Assembly (NCBI RefSeq): GCF_020171525.1
Contig: NZ_JAIVAI010000002.1
Location: 248,001-312,000, forward strand
From: Halobacillus yeomjeoni
Lineage (GTDB): Bacteria; Bacillota; Bacilli; Bacillales; Halobacillaceae
Direction: 5' to 3'
Length of the DNA: 64,000 bases
Part shown: positions 14,668-23,385 of the stretch, piece by piece
How the letters are laid out: each line of letters starts with the position of its first letter
Position numbering within the stretch: position 1 is the stretch's first letter
The notes under the pieces: generated by a model
What the model was told of the DNA's origin: nothing
The model's input: the letters and a program-made list of their open reading frames with translations, nothing else
Database searches by the model: none
Made by a program: the position numbers and the translations under genes

Positions 14668-15417
14668 TCAATCAATGATCGTAATCTTCTGTTTCTCATA
14701 TAACTTCTTAATCTCTTCATTAACACCTTCCGTAATCAAATAAGTGAGATGATTCGACGGACAGACGATATGATTGGAAATCGTGTCAAGCTTATCTTTC
14801 GTGACCATGCCGATCGTTTCATTCGAAATCGACTCCATCTTCCTCTTCACCAGGGCCTCGGCCAGACTCGGAACACTGATGCCGATTTCAGGGTCGATTT
14901 TATAAATGCCCATGATGTATAAATCCGCACGCATGTTATTCAGCGCTTCATGCGTATCGATTCCCAAGTTGACCATCGATTGCTTGAACAACGTGCCTCC
15001 GATCATGATCACTTCAACATCCTGGTGATTGGTCAGGGCCATCGCGATCGGCGGACTGTTCGTGATGATCGTCCCCTTCAATGATAAAGGCAGCTGGTTC
15101 ACGAGCTGCAAGTTCGTCGTACTTCCATCAATGATGATAACCATATCGTCTTTGATAAAATCGAGCGCTTTCGAAGCTAAATTGGATTTCGATTCATGGA
15201 AGATGTTCTGTCTCGTGGAAAAATCCTCGACAGGAGGCCCTTTCCGGAGGGCTCCGCTATGGACCCTTTTGATGACCCCTTGGCTGTCGAGTTCTTTCAA
15301 ATCTCTACGGATCGTATCCTCAGAGACCGACAATCGCTTACTCAAATCACTGGCGATCACTTTGTGTTCTTCATCGAGGATATCGATGATTTTCTGTTGA
15401 CGTTCTTGTTTAAGCAT
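14668..15417 (-). CDS. DeoR-family transcriptional regulator of the polyol operon
   Basis: 249 aa. N-terminal DeoR helix-turn-helix (residues about 6-55, ASDLSKRLSVSEDTIRRDLKEL) and a C-terminal sugar-phosphate-sensing DeoR domain (IIIDGSTTNLQLV, then VIMIGGTLFK). It is divergent from the PTS/epimerase operon at 15587. The intergenic region has four GCAYAAACA repeats that would suit a DeoR tetramer, so it most likely represses that operon until a phosphorylated sugar intermediate appears. The inducer is unknown. Confidence 0.88.
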   Translation of the reverse strand: MLKQERQQKIIDILDEEHKVIASDLSKRLSVSEDTIRRDLKELDSQGVIKRVHSGALRKGPPVEDFSTRQNIFHESKSNLASKALDFIKDDMVIIIDGSTTNLQLVNQLPLSLKGTIITNSPPIAMALTNHQDVEVIMIGGTLFKQSMVNLGIDTHEALNNMRADLYIMGIYKIDPEIGISVPSLAEALVKRKMESISNETIGMVTKDKLDTISNHIVCPSNHLTYLITEGVNEEIKKLYEKQKITIID

Positions 15418-15495
15418 AATCCTCTGACTCCTCGCCTCGTTTTCTTCATCTTATCATAGTATACCCCTCACACAAATCCATTCATGCAGAAAAAC

Positions 15496-15587
15496 GCATA
15501 AACACGAAAAGAAACTCTTTACAAATGCACAAACAGGCACTAGAATGTAAAAAAAGGCATAAACAAGCAATCAAGGAGGCACAAACA
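15496..15587 (+). promoter_or_regulatory. Promoter and four operator-like repeats of the polyol operon
   Basis: A promoter TTTACA (15518-15523), 17-bp spacer, TAGAAT (15541-15546) faces the epimerase gene. The 9-mer GCATAAACA or GCACAAACA occurs four times in direct orientation, starting at 15496, 15527, 15557 and 15579. One copy is inside the spacer and one covers the gap between the ribosome binding site and the start codon. Spacing is 31, 30 and 22 bp. Best read as binding sites of the divergent DeoR protein. Confidence 0.75.
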
Positions 15588-16294
15588 TGCAAAAAGAAGT
15601 GACAATCGCACCATCCATCATGTGCGCCGATCTCTGCAACTTGGAAAAGAGTGTAAAAGAGCTCGAAAGCGCCGGATTAGATACATTGCATATAGACGTC
15701 ATCGACGGAAGTTTCAGCCCGAGCATGCCGCTTGGCATCAATACCATCCAGCAGTTGAGAAAAGTCACGGATATGAAATTCGATGTTCATATCATGGCGA
15801 ACGACAACGAGTTTTTTATCCAGGAAATGCTTGATATCGGAGTCGACCAAATCACGTTCCACCTTGAAACGAGCTCCCATATCGACCGTTACATCAATCT
15901 GGTCAAAAAACAGGGAACGAAAGTCGGCGTCGCTCTGAACCCGGCTACTCCGCTATCCGTACTCGACTATGTACTGGAACAATGCGACACCGTTCTACTC
16001 ATGTTGATCAATCCAGGATTTGCGACAGATAAGAACGAGCAGCAGGTTTCTTACGCACTTCAGAAAGTGAGAGACTTATCAGAATTGATCCAATCCAAAG
16101 GACTCGATACGAAGATCGAAGTCGACGGGCGTGTATCCCTTGAGAAAATCTCTGGACTGGTCGAAGCTGGTGCCGACATCTTGGTCGCAGGAAGCACAAG
16201 CCTATTCAAATCAGGAAATACCCTTTCAGAAAACATCGAAATCGTTGAACAAGCAATTCGCAAAGGATTAAAAGAGGAGGTTAAATCAGTATGA
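15587..16294 (+). CDS. Ribulose-phosphate 3-epimerase family protein
   Basis: TIM-barrel sugar-phosphate epimerase of the RPE family (ribulose-5-phosphate/xylulose-5-phosphate, or allulose-6-phosphate/fructose-6-phosphate), 235 aa. Family landmarks: IAPSIMCADL with the substrate-site Ser, HIDVIDGSF with the metal His/Asp, DVHIMA, a Gly-rich phosphate loop (NPGFATDKNEQ), EVDGRVS, and VAGSTSLF near the end. This is too distant from housekeeping Rpe to assign substrate. It opens a five-gene PTS operon and overlaps the next gene by 4 bp (ATGA). Confidence 0.8.
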   Translation: MQKEVTIAPSIMCADLCNLEKSVKELESAGLDTLHIDVIDGSFSPSMPLGINTIQQLRKVTDMKFDVHIMANDNEFFIQEMLDIGVDQITFHLETSSHIDRYINLVKKQGTKVGVALNPATPLSVLDYVLEQCDTVLLMLINPGFATDKNEQQVSYALQKVRDLSELIQSKGLDTKIEVDGRVSLEKISGLVEAGADILVAGSTSLFKSGNTLSENIEIVEQAIRKGLKEEVKSV

Positions 16295-16851
16295 GCACTT
16301 ACACAGAAGCTACAAAACAAATAACCGAGGAAATTACATCAAGTTTAAGCAACGTCGACAGCGAACAAGTCGATCAGTTGCTTGAGGAAATCAATAAAGC
16401 GGAAAAAGTATTTTTTGTAGGAGTCGGACGCGTGTTATTATCGCTTCAGGCAATTGCAAAGCGTTTGGCACACCTTGGAGTCCAAACGTACGTCGTCGGT
16501 CAAATCACGGAACCTGCGATCACGGATAAAGACTTGCTTATCGTCGGCTCCGGTAGTGGAGAAACACAATTCCCACTGATCATCGCTAGTAAAGCGAAAC
16601 AGTACAAAGCCAGAGTCGCTCACATCGGTGCGAACCCGGACAGTTCCATGAGTGAATACGCGGATGTGTTCGTCCGAATCCCTGTCAGCTCGAAAATCGA
16701 CGCTCCTGGCGAAGTGCACTCCCAGCAGCCGATGAAGAGTTTATTCGAACAAAGCCTGCTGCTATTCGGTGATTCCCTCGCCTTGATGATGGTGAACAAG
16801 AAAAACATCGAACTTCAATCGCTTTGGGAATACCATGCAAACCTTGAATAG
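16291..16851 (+). CDS. SIS-domain sugar-phosphate isomerase, 6-phospho-3-hexuloisomerase-like
   Basis: 186-aa single SIS domain resembling HxlB (arabino-3-hexulose-6-phosphate to fructose-6-phosphate). Shared features: VFFVGVGRVLLSLQAIAKRLAHLG, the GSGSGET phosphate loop, and the C-terminal SLFEQSLLLFGDSLALMM helix. ATG overlaps the epimerase stop. No hexulose-6-phosphate synthase is next to it, so a ribulose-monophosphate formaldehyde role is less likely than isomerisation of a keto-sugar phosphate from the PTS substrate. Confidence 0.8.
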   Translation: MSTYTEATKQITEEITSSLSNVDSEQVDQLLEEINKAEKVFFVGVGRVLLSLQAIAKRLAHLGVQTYVVGQITEPAITDKDLLIVGSGSGETQFPLIIASKAKQYKARVAHIGANPDSSMSEYADVFVRIPVSSKIDAPGEVHSQQPMKSLFEQSLLLFGDSLALMMVNKKNIELQSLWEYHANLE

Positions 16852-16894
16852 AACCTTTAGAAAGAGGATTTAGGGATTTTAAGGAGGGGCAATT

Positions 16895-18070
16895 ATGAAA
16901 GCGTTACACTTCGGTGCAGGAAATATCGGAAAAGGATTGATCGGATATTTATTGAACAAATCCGGATATGACGTTTGTTTCGTCGATGTGAATGATACGG
17001 CGGTCGAACGGATCAATGAAAATCACAACTATTTGCTGGAAATCATAGATGAGAATCGTACAGTCGAAACCATCTCCCCTGTCCGCGCCCTGGATGGCAA
17101 ATCCCAGGATGACGTCGTAGATGCGATCGTAGACGCTGACCTTATCACCACTTCGGTAGGAGCGAACAACTTATCGAAGATCGCCCCTGTCCTGTCCAAA
17201 GGTTTGGCAAAGAGAGTCCACCTCGGTAAAAACAAGGTGGACCTCATCGCCAATGAAAATATGATCGACGCGTCTTCGGCATTGAAAGAAGAGATTCGTA
17301 AGAACGTATCCGATGAGGAAATGGACACGCTCTTATCTCACGTCGGATTTCCGAATTCTGCGATCGACCGCCTTTCCCTCTCCGAGGAGAGAGAGGAAGG
17401 AGAACGGACATTGGTGGAACCTTATTATGAATGGTTGATTGAAAAGTCAGGAATGAAAAACCCAGACCTTCCGGTAATCAAGGATGCGACCTACGTCGAA
17501 ACGTTGGAATCATTCATCGAACGGAAGCTGTATATCGTCAACCTCGGCCATGCGGCCACAGCCTATAAAGGGTTCCTCGAGGGTTATCCTACCATCCAGA
17601 GTGCCCTGAAGAATCCGCAGATTGAAAAATTCTTAAAAGCGATTCTTTTGGAATCCGCGAGATATCTGATTGAAAAGCATAACTTCGCTTCTAAGGAAAT
17701 GTGTGATTTCATCGAACAGACAATCAAACGTTTCAAGAATGAAAACATCAGCGATGAGGTGACTCGCGTCGGACGAGCGCCTATACGAAAGCTTGGAGCC
17801 AACGAACGATTAGTCAAACCGACCATGGAGCTTTTCCAAAAAGGTTATCAGGTTGAAAACCTCTCCATCGCGGTGGCATCGGCCTTCTTATTCGACTACC
17901 CGGAAGATGAAGAGTCGGTCACGCTGCAAGCTTATATCCATGAGCATGGCATCGATGAAGCCATCGCCCATTTTACAGGCATTAAAGAAAGCGCTCTCAG
18001 AACGAAAATCAAAGAAAACTACTTCAGACTGCAAGAAGACAAAACGATTGTAACTTCAAACGAAAGGTAG
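16895..18070 (+). CDS. mtlD: Mannitol-1-phosphate 5-dehydrogenase family protein (MtlD-like)
   Basis: NAD-dependent polyol-phosphate dehydrogenase, 391 aa, the usual MtlD length. N-terminal Rossmann motif HFGAGNIGKGLIGYLL, then TTSVGANNL. The C-terminal catalytic domain carries the substrate-binding Lys-x4-Asn-x2-His pattern, seen here in part as YIVNLGHAATAYKG. RBS AAGGAGGGGC. In its operon it would oxidise the phosphorylated polyol taken up by the downstream PTS. Mannitol-1-phosphate to fructose-6-phosphate is the default, but the neighbouring epimerase and isomerase leave room for another polyol. Confidence 0.85.
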   Translation: MKALHFGAGNIGKGLIGYLLNKSGYDVCFVDVNDTAVERINENHNYLLEIIDENRTVETISPVRALDGKSQDDVVDAIVDADLITTSVGANNLSKIAPVLSKGLAKRVHLGKNKVDLIANENMIDASSALKEEIRKNVSDEEMDTLLSHVGFPNSAIDRLSLSEEREEGERTLVEPYYEWLIEKSGMKNPDLPVIKDATYVETLESFIERKLYIVNLGHAATAYKGFLEGYPTIQSALKNPQIEKFLKAILLESARYLIEKHNFASKEMCDFIEQTIKRFKNENISDEVTRVGRAPIRKLGANERLVKPTMELFQKGYQVENLSIAVASAFLFDYPEDEESVTLQAYIHEHGIDEAIAHFTGIKESALRTKIKENYFRLQEDKTIVTSNER

Positions 18071-18077
18071 TGTTCAT

Positions 18078-18515
18078 ATGTTAGCTGAACAACTAGAAGG
18101 AAATATCCGTTTCTTATCATCCGTAGATTCCTGGGAACAAGGCATCCAGGAAGCAGCCGCACCATTACTGGACAATGGATCCATCACTTCCGGATACATC
18201 GATGACATGATCGAAAGTGTCCACGAAAACGGTCCTTACATCGTCATCGTACCCGGAGTCGCGATGCCCCACGCCAAAAACAACGGCACCGTCAACAAAA
18301 CAGGTGTCTCCTATTTGAAACTGGACGAACCTGTGCTGTTCCCGAAAGACAAAGAAGTGAAGACCTTCTTCGTCCTCGCGGCTGAAGACAGCGACGGACA
18401 CCTGGATTTGATTTCCGACTTGTCTTCCATCCTGATCGAAGATGAAACGAAGGATCAGCTGGAAGAAGCGGACAGTGAAGAACGCGTGTTGGAAGTCATC
18501 AATTCGGTTGAATAA
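18078..18515 (+). CDS. PTS EIIA component (fructose/mannitol/ascorbate type)
   Basis: 145-aa phosphocarrier. The phospho-accepting histidine is His65 in VPGVAMPHAK, with upstream GYIDDMIESVHENGPYIVI as in the PTS EIIA type-2 domain of the UlaC/SgaA subgroup. It accepts phosphate from HPr and passes it to the IIB domain of the next gene. Start lies 8 bp after mtlD. Confidence 0.88.
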   Translation: MLAEQLEGNIRFLSSVDSWEQGIQEAAAPLLDNGSITSGYIDDMIESVHENGPYIVIVPGVAMPHAKNNGTVNKTGVSYLKLDEPVLFPKDKEVKTFFVLAAEDSDGHLDLISDLSSILIEDETKDQLEEADSEERVLEVINSVE

Positions 18516-18584
18516 CCTGTATACGAAAACTTTTCCTTTGCTATTGCTCTGATTATATTTTTATAAAAGAAAGGAATGACACAT

Positions 18585-20027
18585 ATGGCAAACCCAGCAC
18601 ATGCCACGGATAATGTCGTGGAATACAAGAAATCCCCTTCCGCCCGCGCTAAGGTGCAGGCGTTCGGCGGATTCCTGACCAATATGGTACTACCGAACAT
18701 CGGAGCGTTCATCGCCTGGGGACTCCTGACCGCTTTGTTCATCCCGACCGGATGGATGCCGAACGAAGAACTCGCAACCATCGTCGGACCCGCGATCAAA
18801 TACCTCCTGCCACTCTTGTTAGCCATCACCGGCGGACGGATGGTCGGCGGACAACGTGGAGCCGTCATGGGAGCGATCGGTGCGATCGGCTTGATCGTAG
18901 GATCCGAAATCCCGATGTTCTTAGGCGCGATGGTCATCGGTCCTTTGGGAGGCTTGGTCATCAAGAAATTCGACAAGCTGGTTGAAAATAGAATCCCAGC
19001 CGGATTCGAAATGATCGTCAACAACTTCTCTCTCGGTATTCTAGGTTTCTTACTTATGATCCTATCGTTCTACTTTATCGGTCCAGCGATCGAATACGCA
19101 AACAACGGGGTCACTGCAGCCATCGAAGCATTGGTCGCGACAGGCTTACTTCCGCTGCTTTCCTTGATCAACGAACCGGCGAAAGTATTGTTCCTGAACA
19201 ACGTCATCGACCAAGGAATCTATTATCCTCTCGGTATGCAAGCCGCTGCCGAAACCGGGAAGTCCATTTACTTCACAGTCGCATCCAACCCTGGACCAGG
19301 ACTTGGATTGCTGCTCGCATTCACTCTCTTCGGTAAAAAGACGGCAAGACGAACAGCCCCGGGTGCCATCATCATCCACTTCTTCGGCGGTATTCATGAA
19401 CTGTACTTCCCGTACGTTCTGATGAAACCCCTTACAATCATCGGTATGATCGCCGGTGGTGCGTCAGGGATCGCTGTATTCAGCCTGTTTGACGCAGGAC
19501 TCGTCGCCGGACCAAGCCCAGGCTCCATTTTCGCCTACCTTGGTTTGACACCGAAAGGAAGCTTCATCGGAATCATCGCCGGTGTACTTGTAGCCGCAGT
19601 CGTAACGTTCCTAGTTACATCGGTCATCCTTAAATTGGACAAAGGTTCCGAAGATGACGATGAACTGGCTGCTTCTGTAGAGAAGTCGAAAGCGATGAAA
19701 CAAGAAGGCAAGAAATCTTCTGCTGCCAAACAGCAGCAAACGGAAGAAATCAACAAGATTTCCTTCGCGTGTGACGCCGGTGCCGGAAGCAGTGCCATGG
19801 GCGCCACGACCTTCAGGAAGAAACTTAAGAAGAATGAAATCGAAGGCATCGAAGTCAAGCACTACCGAATCGAAGATGCTCCGGAACACTCCGACATCAT
19901 CGTCGTCCATGAAGACCTGCAGGAGCGAGCGAGAAAAGCGCACCCTGACAAGGAAATCATTACGATCGGAAACTACCTCAACGATCCTGCTCTTGCGGAT
20001 TTGATTGAGCGGTTGAAGAAAAAATAA
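18585..20027 (+). CDS. mtlA: PTS EIICB component, mannitol family
   Basis: Membrane permease and phosphotransferase of a type-2 polyol PTS, 480 aa, without a fused IIA. Residues about 20-345 are the multi-pass IIC domain (IGAFIAWGLLTALFIPTGW, GGRMVGGQRGAVMG, GIHELYFPYVLM with the Gly-Ile-His-Glu substrate motif). The IIB domain carries Cys396 in FACDAGAGSSAMGA. I use ATG 18585 behind GAAAGGA, not the ATG nine bases upstream. A strong hairpin terminator follows. Mannitol is the family substrate; see the operon note for alternatives. Confidence 0.88.
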   Translation: MANPAHATDNVVEYKKSPSARAKVQAFGGFLTNMVLPNIGAFIAWGLLTALFIPTGWMPNEELATIVGPAIKYLLPLLLAITGGRMVGGQRGAVMGAIGAIGLIVGSEIPMFLGAMVIGPLGGLVIKKFDKLVENRIPAGFEMIVNNFSLGILGFLLMILSFYFIGPAIEYANNGVTAAIEALVATGLLPLLSLINEPAKVLFLNNVIDQGIYYPLGMQAAAETGKSIYFTVASNPGPGLGLLLAFTLFGKKTARRTAPGAIIIHFFGGIHELYFPYVLMKPLTIIGMIAGGASGIAVFSLFDAGLVAGPSPGSIFAYLGLTPKGSFIGIIAGVLVAAVVTFLVTSVILKLDKGSEDDDELAASVEKSKAMKQEGKKSSAAKQQQTEEINKISFACDAGAGSSAMGATTFRKKLKKNEIEGIEVKHYRIEDAPEHSDIIVVHEDLQERARKAHPDKEIITIGNYLNDPALADLIERLKKK

Positions 20028-20035
20028 AGCATGAG

Positions 20036-20076
20036 TAAGAAGAAGGTTTCTACTAGAGACCTTCTTCTTTTTTTAT
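20036..20076 (+). terminator. Terminator of the polyol PTS operon
   Basis: AGAAGAAGGTTTCT pairs with AGAGACCTTCTTCT and is followed by TTTTTTT. Confidence 0.85.
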
Positions 20077-20175
20077 GAGAATTTACAGCTTGGACACTCT
20101 TAATGGGAATCCGACCGGAGAAGTGAGCATATAAGTTAGATAAGAAGCTAATCTCTTAAAAGGGAGAGGATTTAC

Positions 20176-20295
20176 GTGAGTGACTTCTTCACACGGGTGA
20201 AGGTTCTGGTCGGGTTTCTTATCGTGTGGACGATTATAGGTGTGAATTTGATCGTTTGGTCATACGCTCGGTTCCTGGAGACGTTGAATTGGTAG
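20176..20295 (+). CDS. Small single-span membrane protein, 39 aa
   Basis: GTG start with GGGAGAGG eight bases upstream and TAG at 20293-20295. Most of the protein is one hydrophobic helix (VKVLVGFLIVWTIIGVNLIVW) with a short positive N-terminus and an aromatic C-terminus (SYARFLETLNW). The ribosome binding site and the coherent transmembrane character argue for a real gene. Family not recognised. It lies in the gap between the PTS terminator and a second convergent terminator. Confidence 0.5.
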   Translation: MSDFFTRVKVLVGFLIVWTIIGVNLIVWSYARFLETLNW

Positions 20296-20317
20296 AAAGA
20301 TTAATTTGTTAGATGAT

Positions 20318-20371
20318 AAAGTGCCTGACCTCCAATGCGATAAAACGCAGCAGAGATCAGGCACTTATTAA
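20318..20371 (-). terminator. Hairpin of the CCTGACC family after the aldo/keto reductase gene
   Basis: AAGTGCCTGA (from 20319) pairs with TCAGGCACTT (to 20368) enclosing a second small stem (TGCG/CGCA). T-rich on the minus side. It resembles two other hairpins in the window (23690 and 24125 regions). Confidence 0.6.
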
Positions 20372-20412
20372 ATGTTTCTATTAAACTTTATTTTTGAACA
20401 GCTTATTTGAAG

Positions 20413-21348
20413 TCACCACGAAAGCTCCGCATGTTGTAGATCTTCTACCCAAAGTTGCCTTAACTCTTCTTTAACCCCTTCTGACAAACTGTTTTCAGAA
20501 GCAGATAAATTGTGTTTCAGTTGATGAATGTTCCTTGCTCCAGGGATCACAGTAGATACTCCTGTATGAGAAAGAATAAACTGCAGAGCAGCTTGAACGA
20601 TAGACTGGTCATCTCCTACAATACGCTGCACTTGTCCAACCAACTCTCCACGCCTTTCAATTTCCTCTCTACTCCATCTGCTTCTGATCCCGCTGAATCG
20701 ACTTTGGCCATCATACTTTCCAGTCAGCCAGCCGGAGTCCAGAGGCACTTTGGCAATCACACCCACCCCTTTTCCGTGAGCCGATTTTATAGCATCAGCC
20801 GGTTCTTGATGAAAGATATTAAACATCACTTCGATAACTTCACTGTCTGTATTGTTCAACAGCTCCACCATTTCTTTTCCGGTATCGACAGAAGCTCCAT
20901 AAGCTCTGATTTTCCCTTGTTCTTTCAATTTCTCAAGCAGTTCAAATTGCGGACTATTCCTATCAAGAGATTGAAATGGAGGGTTATGAAGAAGAAGACT
21001 ATCCAGATAGTCTGTCTGTAATCTTCTTAAACTCTCATCTACGGATCGCAGCAACCTTCCCGGGGCAAAATCCTGCTCATCATTCGGGTGATGGCCGCAC
21101 TTACTACTGATGACCACCTGCTCCCTTCTGCCTTTAAGAGCTTGTCCGAGAAGCTCTTCACTTCTTCCTGATCCATAGTTAGGGGCGGTGTCAAAGAAGT
21201 TACACCCAGCAGCTACCGCTTCATTTACTAGATTGAGAGCTTCCCTATCGTTCATCTTCCCCCAATCTTTTTCGTTGCCTAACTGCCATGCACCGAACCC
21301 TACTTCAGAGACTTGTATCCCTGTTTTTCCTAAACTACGTTTATTCAA
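20413..21348 (-). CDS. Aldo/keto reductase
   Basis: NADPH-dependent TIM-barrel oxidoreductase, 311 aa. The catalytic tetrad is complete: Asp53 and Tyr58 (FFDTAPNYG), Lys83 (SSKCG) and His121 (LLLHNPP). The C-terminal cofactor region (VIPGARNIHQLKHNL) is present. This layout is closest to the general-stress aldo/keto reductases of Bacillus (YcsN/IolS-like). Substrate not predictable. ATG behind GGGGGAAGG. Confidence 0.9.
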   Translation of the reverse strand: MNKRSLGKTGIQVSEVGFGAWQLGNEKDWGKMNDREALNLVNEAVAAGCNFFDTAPNYGSGRSEELLGQALKGRREQVVISSKCGHHPNDEQDFAPGRLLRSVDESLRRLQTDYLDSLLLHNPPFQSLDRNSPQFELLEKLKEQGKIRAYGASVDTGKEMVELLNNTDSEVIEVMFNIFHQEPADAIKSAHGKGVGVIAKVPLDSGWLTGKYDGQSRFSGIRSRWSREEIERRGELVGQVQRIVGDDQSIVQAALQFILSHTGVSTVIPGARNIHQLKHNLSASENSLSEGVKEELRQLWVEDLQHAELSW

Positions 21349-21485
21349 AAGAACCTTCCCCCTTCTTTTTAAATACCCTCTCTAAGTTCCCACGTCTCTG
21401 CACTTGTTGAAAAATTCAAAGCATTAAAGGATAAGTGTTAGATACTTTGTAATCTTCATCGAGAGGCAGGCGGTATTAATTGATA

Positions 21486-22445
21486 TTATTTCAAACCGTT
21501 TTGCAGTTGTTCCATCACATCCAAGTATCTCAACGACGCCTGGTGATAGAATTCCAGACTTCCATTATTTCTTATAGCATCCATGAACGTTTCGACTTGA
21601 AGACGATATTGATCCCCTTCTTCTATTGCTACCTGTTCCCCTTCACTATCAAAGACTGTGATGAGACCTTTGCTGTCCCTTTTGTCTGGACGATATGCAT
21701 CATGAACCTTAATAATTCCCTCGGTCCCTATCACCTGATACTCATTGCGGAACGTCGCATCAAAGCTGCAATCGACTTGAACGACCACGCCGTTCGCCAA
21801 TAAAAGTGAGGCAGCCGCTGTCGTATCCACGCCATGTTCCGGATCGATGTTCCCCGTCACTTGGACGTCCTTCACTTCCTCATTCATGACATTCAAGGCT
21901 GAGTGTACGCCATAGCAGCCGATATCCCAAAGCGCACCTCCGCCTTTCTCAGGATCGAGGCGGATGTTGTAATTGGAACGATCGAACAAGAACGAAAAGC
22001 TCGCCTGGATCATCGATACCTCTCCTACTGCGCCTTCTTCCATCAATTGTTTCACTTTTTTGTGCTGTGGGTGGAACTGATACATGAACGCTTCTAAGAA
22101 ATACACGTTATTCTCCTCGCACGCTTGAAGCATCTCCTCCATATCCGCACGATTCAATGCGGCCGGTTTTTCACATAACACATGCTTTCCCGCCTGTGCC
22201 GCTTTGATCGTCCACTCCTTATGCAGGTGGTTCGGTAACGGAATATATACAGCTTCTATTTCAGGATCGTTTAAAAGTTCTTCATAGCTTTCATATGTAT
22301 AAGGGATATCGAACGTGTCTGCCAGTTCTTTTTCTTTCCCACTCAAACTTGCAACAGCTGTGACTTCAGCACCCTCTGCACGCTGAAGCGCTGGAATCAA
22401 TGCTTTTCTTGCGATGTTAGCCGCTCCCATAATGCCCCATTTCAT
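21486..22445 (-). CDS. Gfo/Idh/MocA-family oxidoreductase
   Basis: NAD(P)-dependent sugar or polyol dehydrogenase family, 319 aa. Rossmann start MKWGIMGAANIARKALIPAL, the EKPAAL motif (Lys93) and a C-terminal alpha/beta domain with GGGALWDIGCYGVHSALNV carrying the usual catalytic region. Transcribed in the same direction as the aldo/keto reductase but about 140 bp upstream, so possibly separate. Substrate unknown. Confidence 0.9.
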   Translation of the reverse strand: MKWGIMGAANIARKALIPALQRAEGAEVTAVASLSGKEKELADTFDIPYTYESYEELLNDPEIEAVYIPLPNHLHKEWTIKAAQAGKHVLCEKPAALNRADMEEMLQACEENNVYFLEAFMYQFHPQHKKVKQLMEEGAVGEVSMIQASFSFLFDRSNYNIRLDPEKGGGALWDIGCYGVHSALNVMNEEVKDVQVTGNIDPEHGVDTTAAASLLLANGVVVQVDCSFDATFRNEYQVIGTEGIIKVHDAYRPDKRDSKGLITVFDSEGEQVAIEEGDQYRLQVETFMDAIRNNGSLEFYHQASLRYLDVMEQLQNGLK

Positions 22446-22684
22446 TCTGCATTCCTCCTTGGTTTCGATTGCCTCCCTTCACATACAAAACCATTATGAC
22501 TCGGAAATCAAGGGATATGAGTTAGAGAGGTCACTGGCTCACAGATACCGTATGTCTTTAAGTAATCAACCAGGTTTGAACCGTATACTTGGAAATGATT
22601 ACAAAAATATTACGTTTGAATGACACACAAAGAAGGAAGACAGATAATGGAAGATATTTCACAACTCAACCGGAGGGACTATCT

Positions 22685-23245
22685 ATGAATAAACGAAAAT
22701 ACCTTGCACCTGTCTTAGCTTTGGGAATGACACTTGGTTTCAGCACAGGCGTTTCAGCCGAAACTTCTACAGTAACGTTTGAAAAAGGAGACAGGCTCTG
22801 GGGAGTTGCGGAAGAATATGAAGATGTATCCGTTTCAGATCTGTACGAATGGAACCCTGGAATTGACGCAGACATCATTCAAGTCGGATCTGAAATTACG
22901 ATAAAGACTGATGAAGAAGTCCAAAAAGAACAACCGAATCAGAATTACCATACCGTCGAAAGTGGTGACACCTTATACAGCATCGCGAAGGAGTATAAAG
23001 GCGTAACATTGGGTGATATCTATGAGCTCAACCCGAATGTCAATGCGTGGAGTCTCAGTGTAGGATCATACGTAAGAATCAGCCCCGACCTTCACACAGG
23101 AACCTATCACTACGTTTTACCCGGCACGACGTACTTCAGCATAGCTCAGGAGTATGAGGGTGTGACGGTCGAAGACTTAATGGAACTGAATCCGAACAAG
23201 GATCCGTTCGCTCTTGAAGTAGGTTCGAAGGTTCGAGTGAAATAA
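22685..23245 (+). CDS. Secreted LysM-repeat protein
   Basis: 186 aa from ATG 22685 behind CGGAGGGAC; the longer upstream frame has no ribosome binding site. Signal peptide MNKRKYLAPVLALGMTLGFSTGVSA. The mature protein consists of three LysM modules (starting near residues 28, 87 and 136) with the YSIAKEYKGVT, DIYELNPN, VGSYVRI pattern, separated by short linkers. It should bind peptidoglycan glycan in the wall. No catalytic domain is attached, so it could be a wall-binding or spore-cortex-binding accessory protein. Confidence 0.88.
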   Translation: MNKRKYLAPVLALGMTLGFSTGVSAETSTVTFEKGDRLWGVAEEYEDVSVSDLYEWNPGIDADIIQVGSEITIKTDEEVQKEQPNQNYHTVESGDTLYSIAKEYKGVTLGDIYELNPNVNAWSLSVGSYVRISPDLHTGTYHYVLPGTTYFSIAQEYEGVTVEDLMELNPNKDPFALEVGSKVRVK

Positions 23246-23251
23246 TCATGA

Positions 23252-23302
23252 TAAAGAGCGAGACCCCCAATGCATTAGAGTATTGGGGGTCTCGTATTTT
23301 TT
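23252..23302 (+). terminator. Terminator of the LysM gene
   Basis: GCGAGACCCCCAAT pairs with ATTGGGGGTCTCG followed by TATTTTTT. Confidence 0.85.
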
Positions 23303-23385
23303 AAAAGCAGAAGGATCAAACCTTACACCTCTCCTTCTCTCTTTTGCGTCTATATGATACGTTGAGAATATATTAATAAGCGTGA

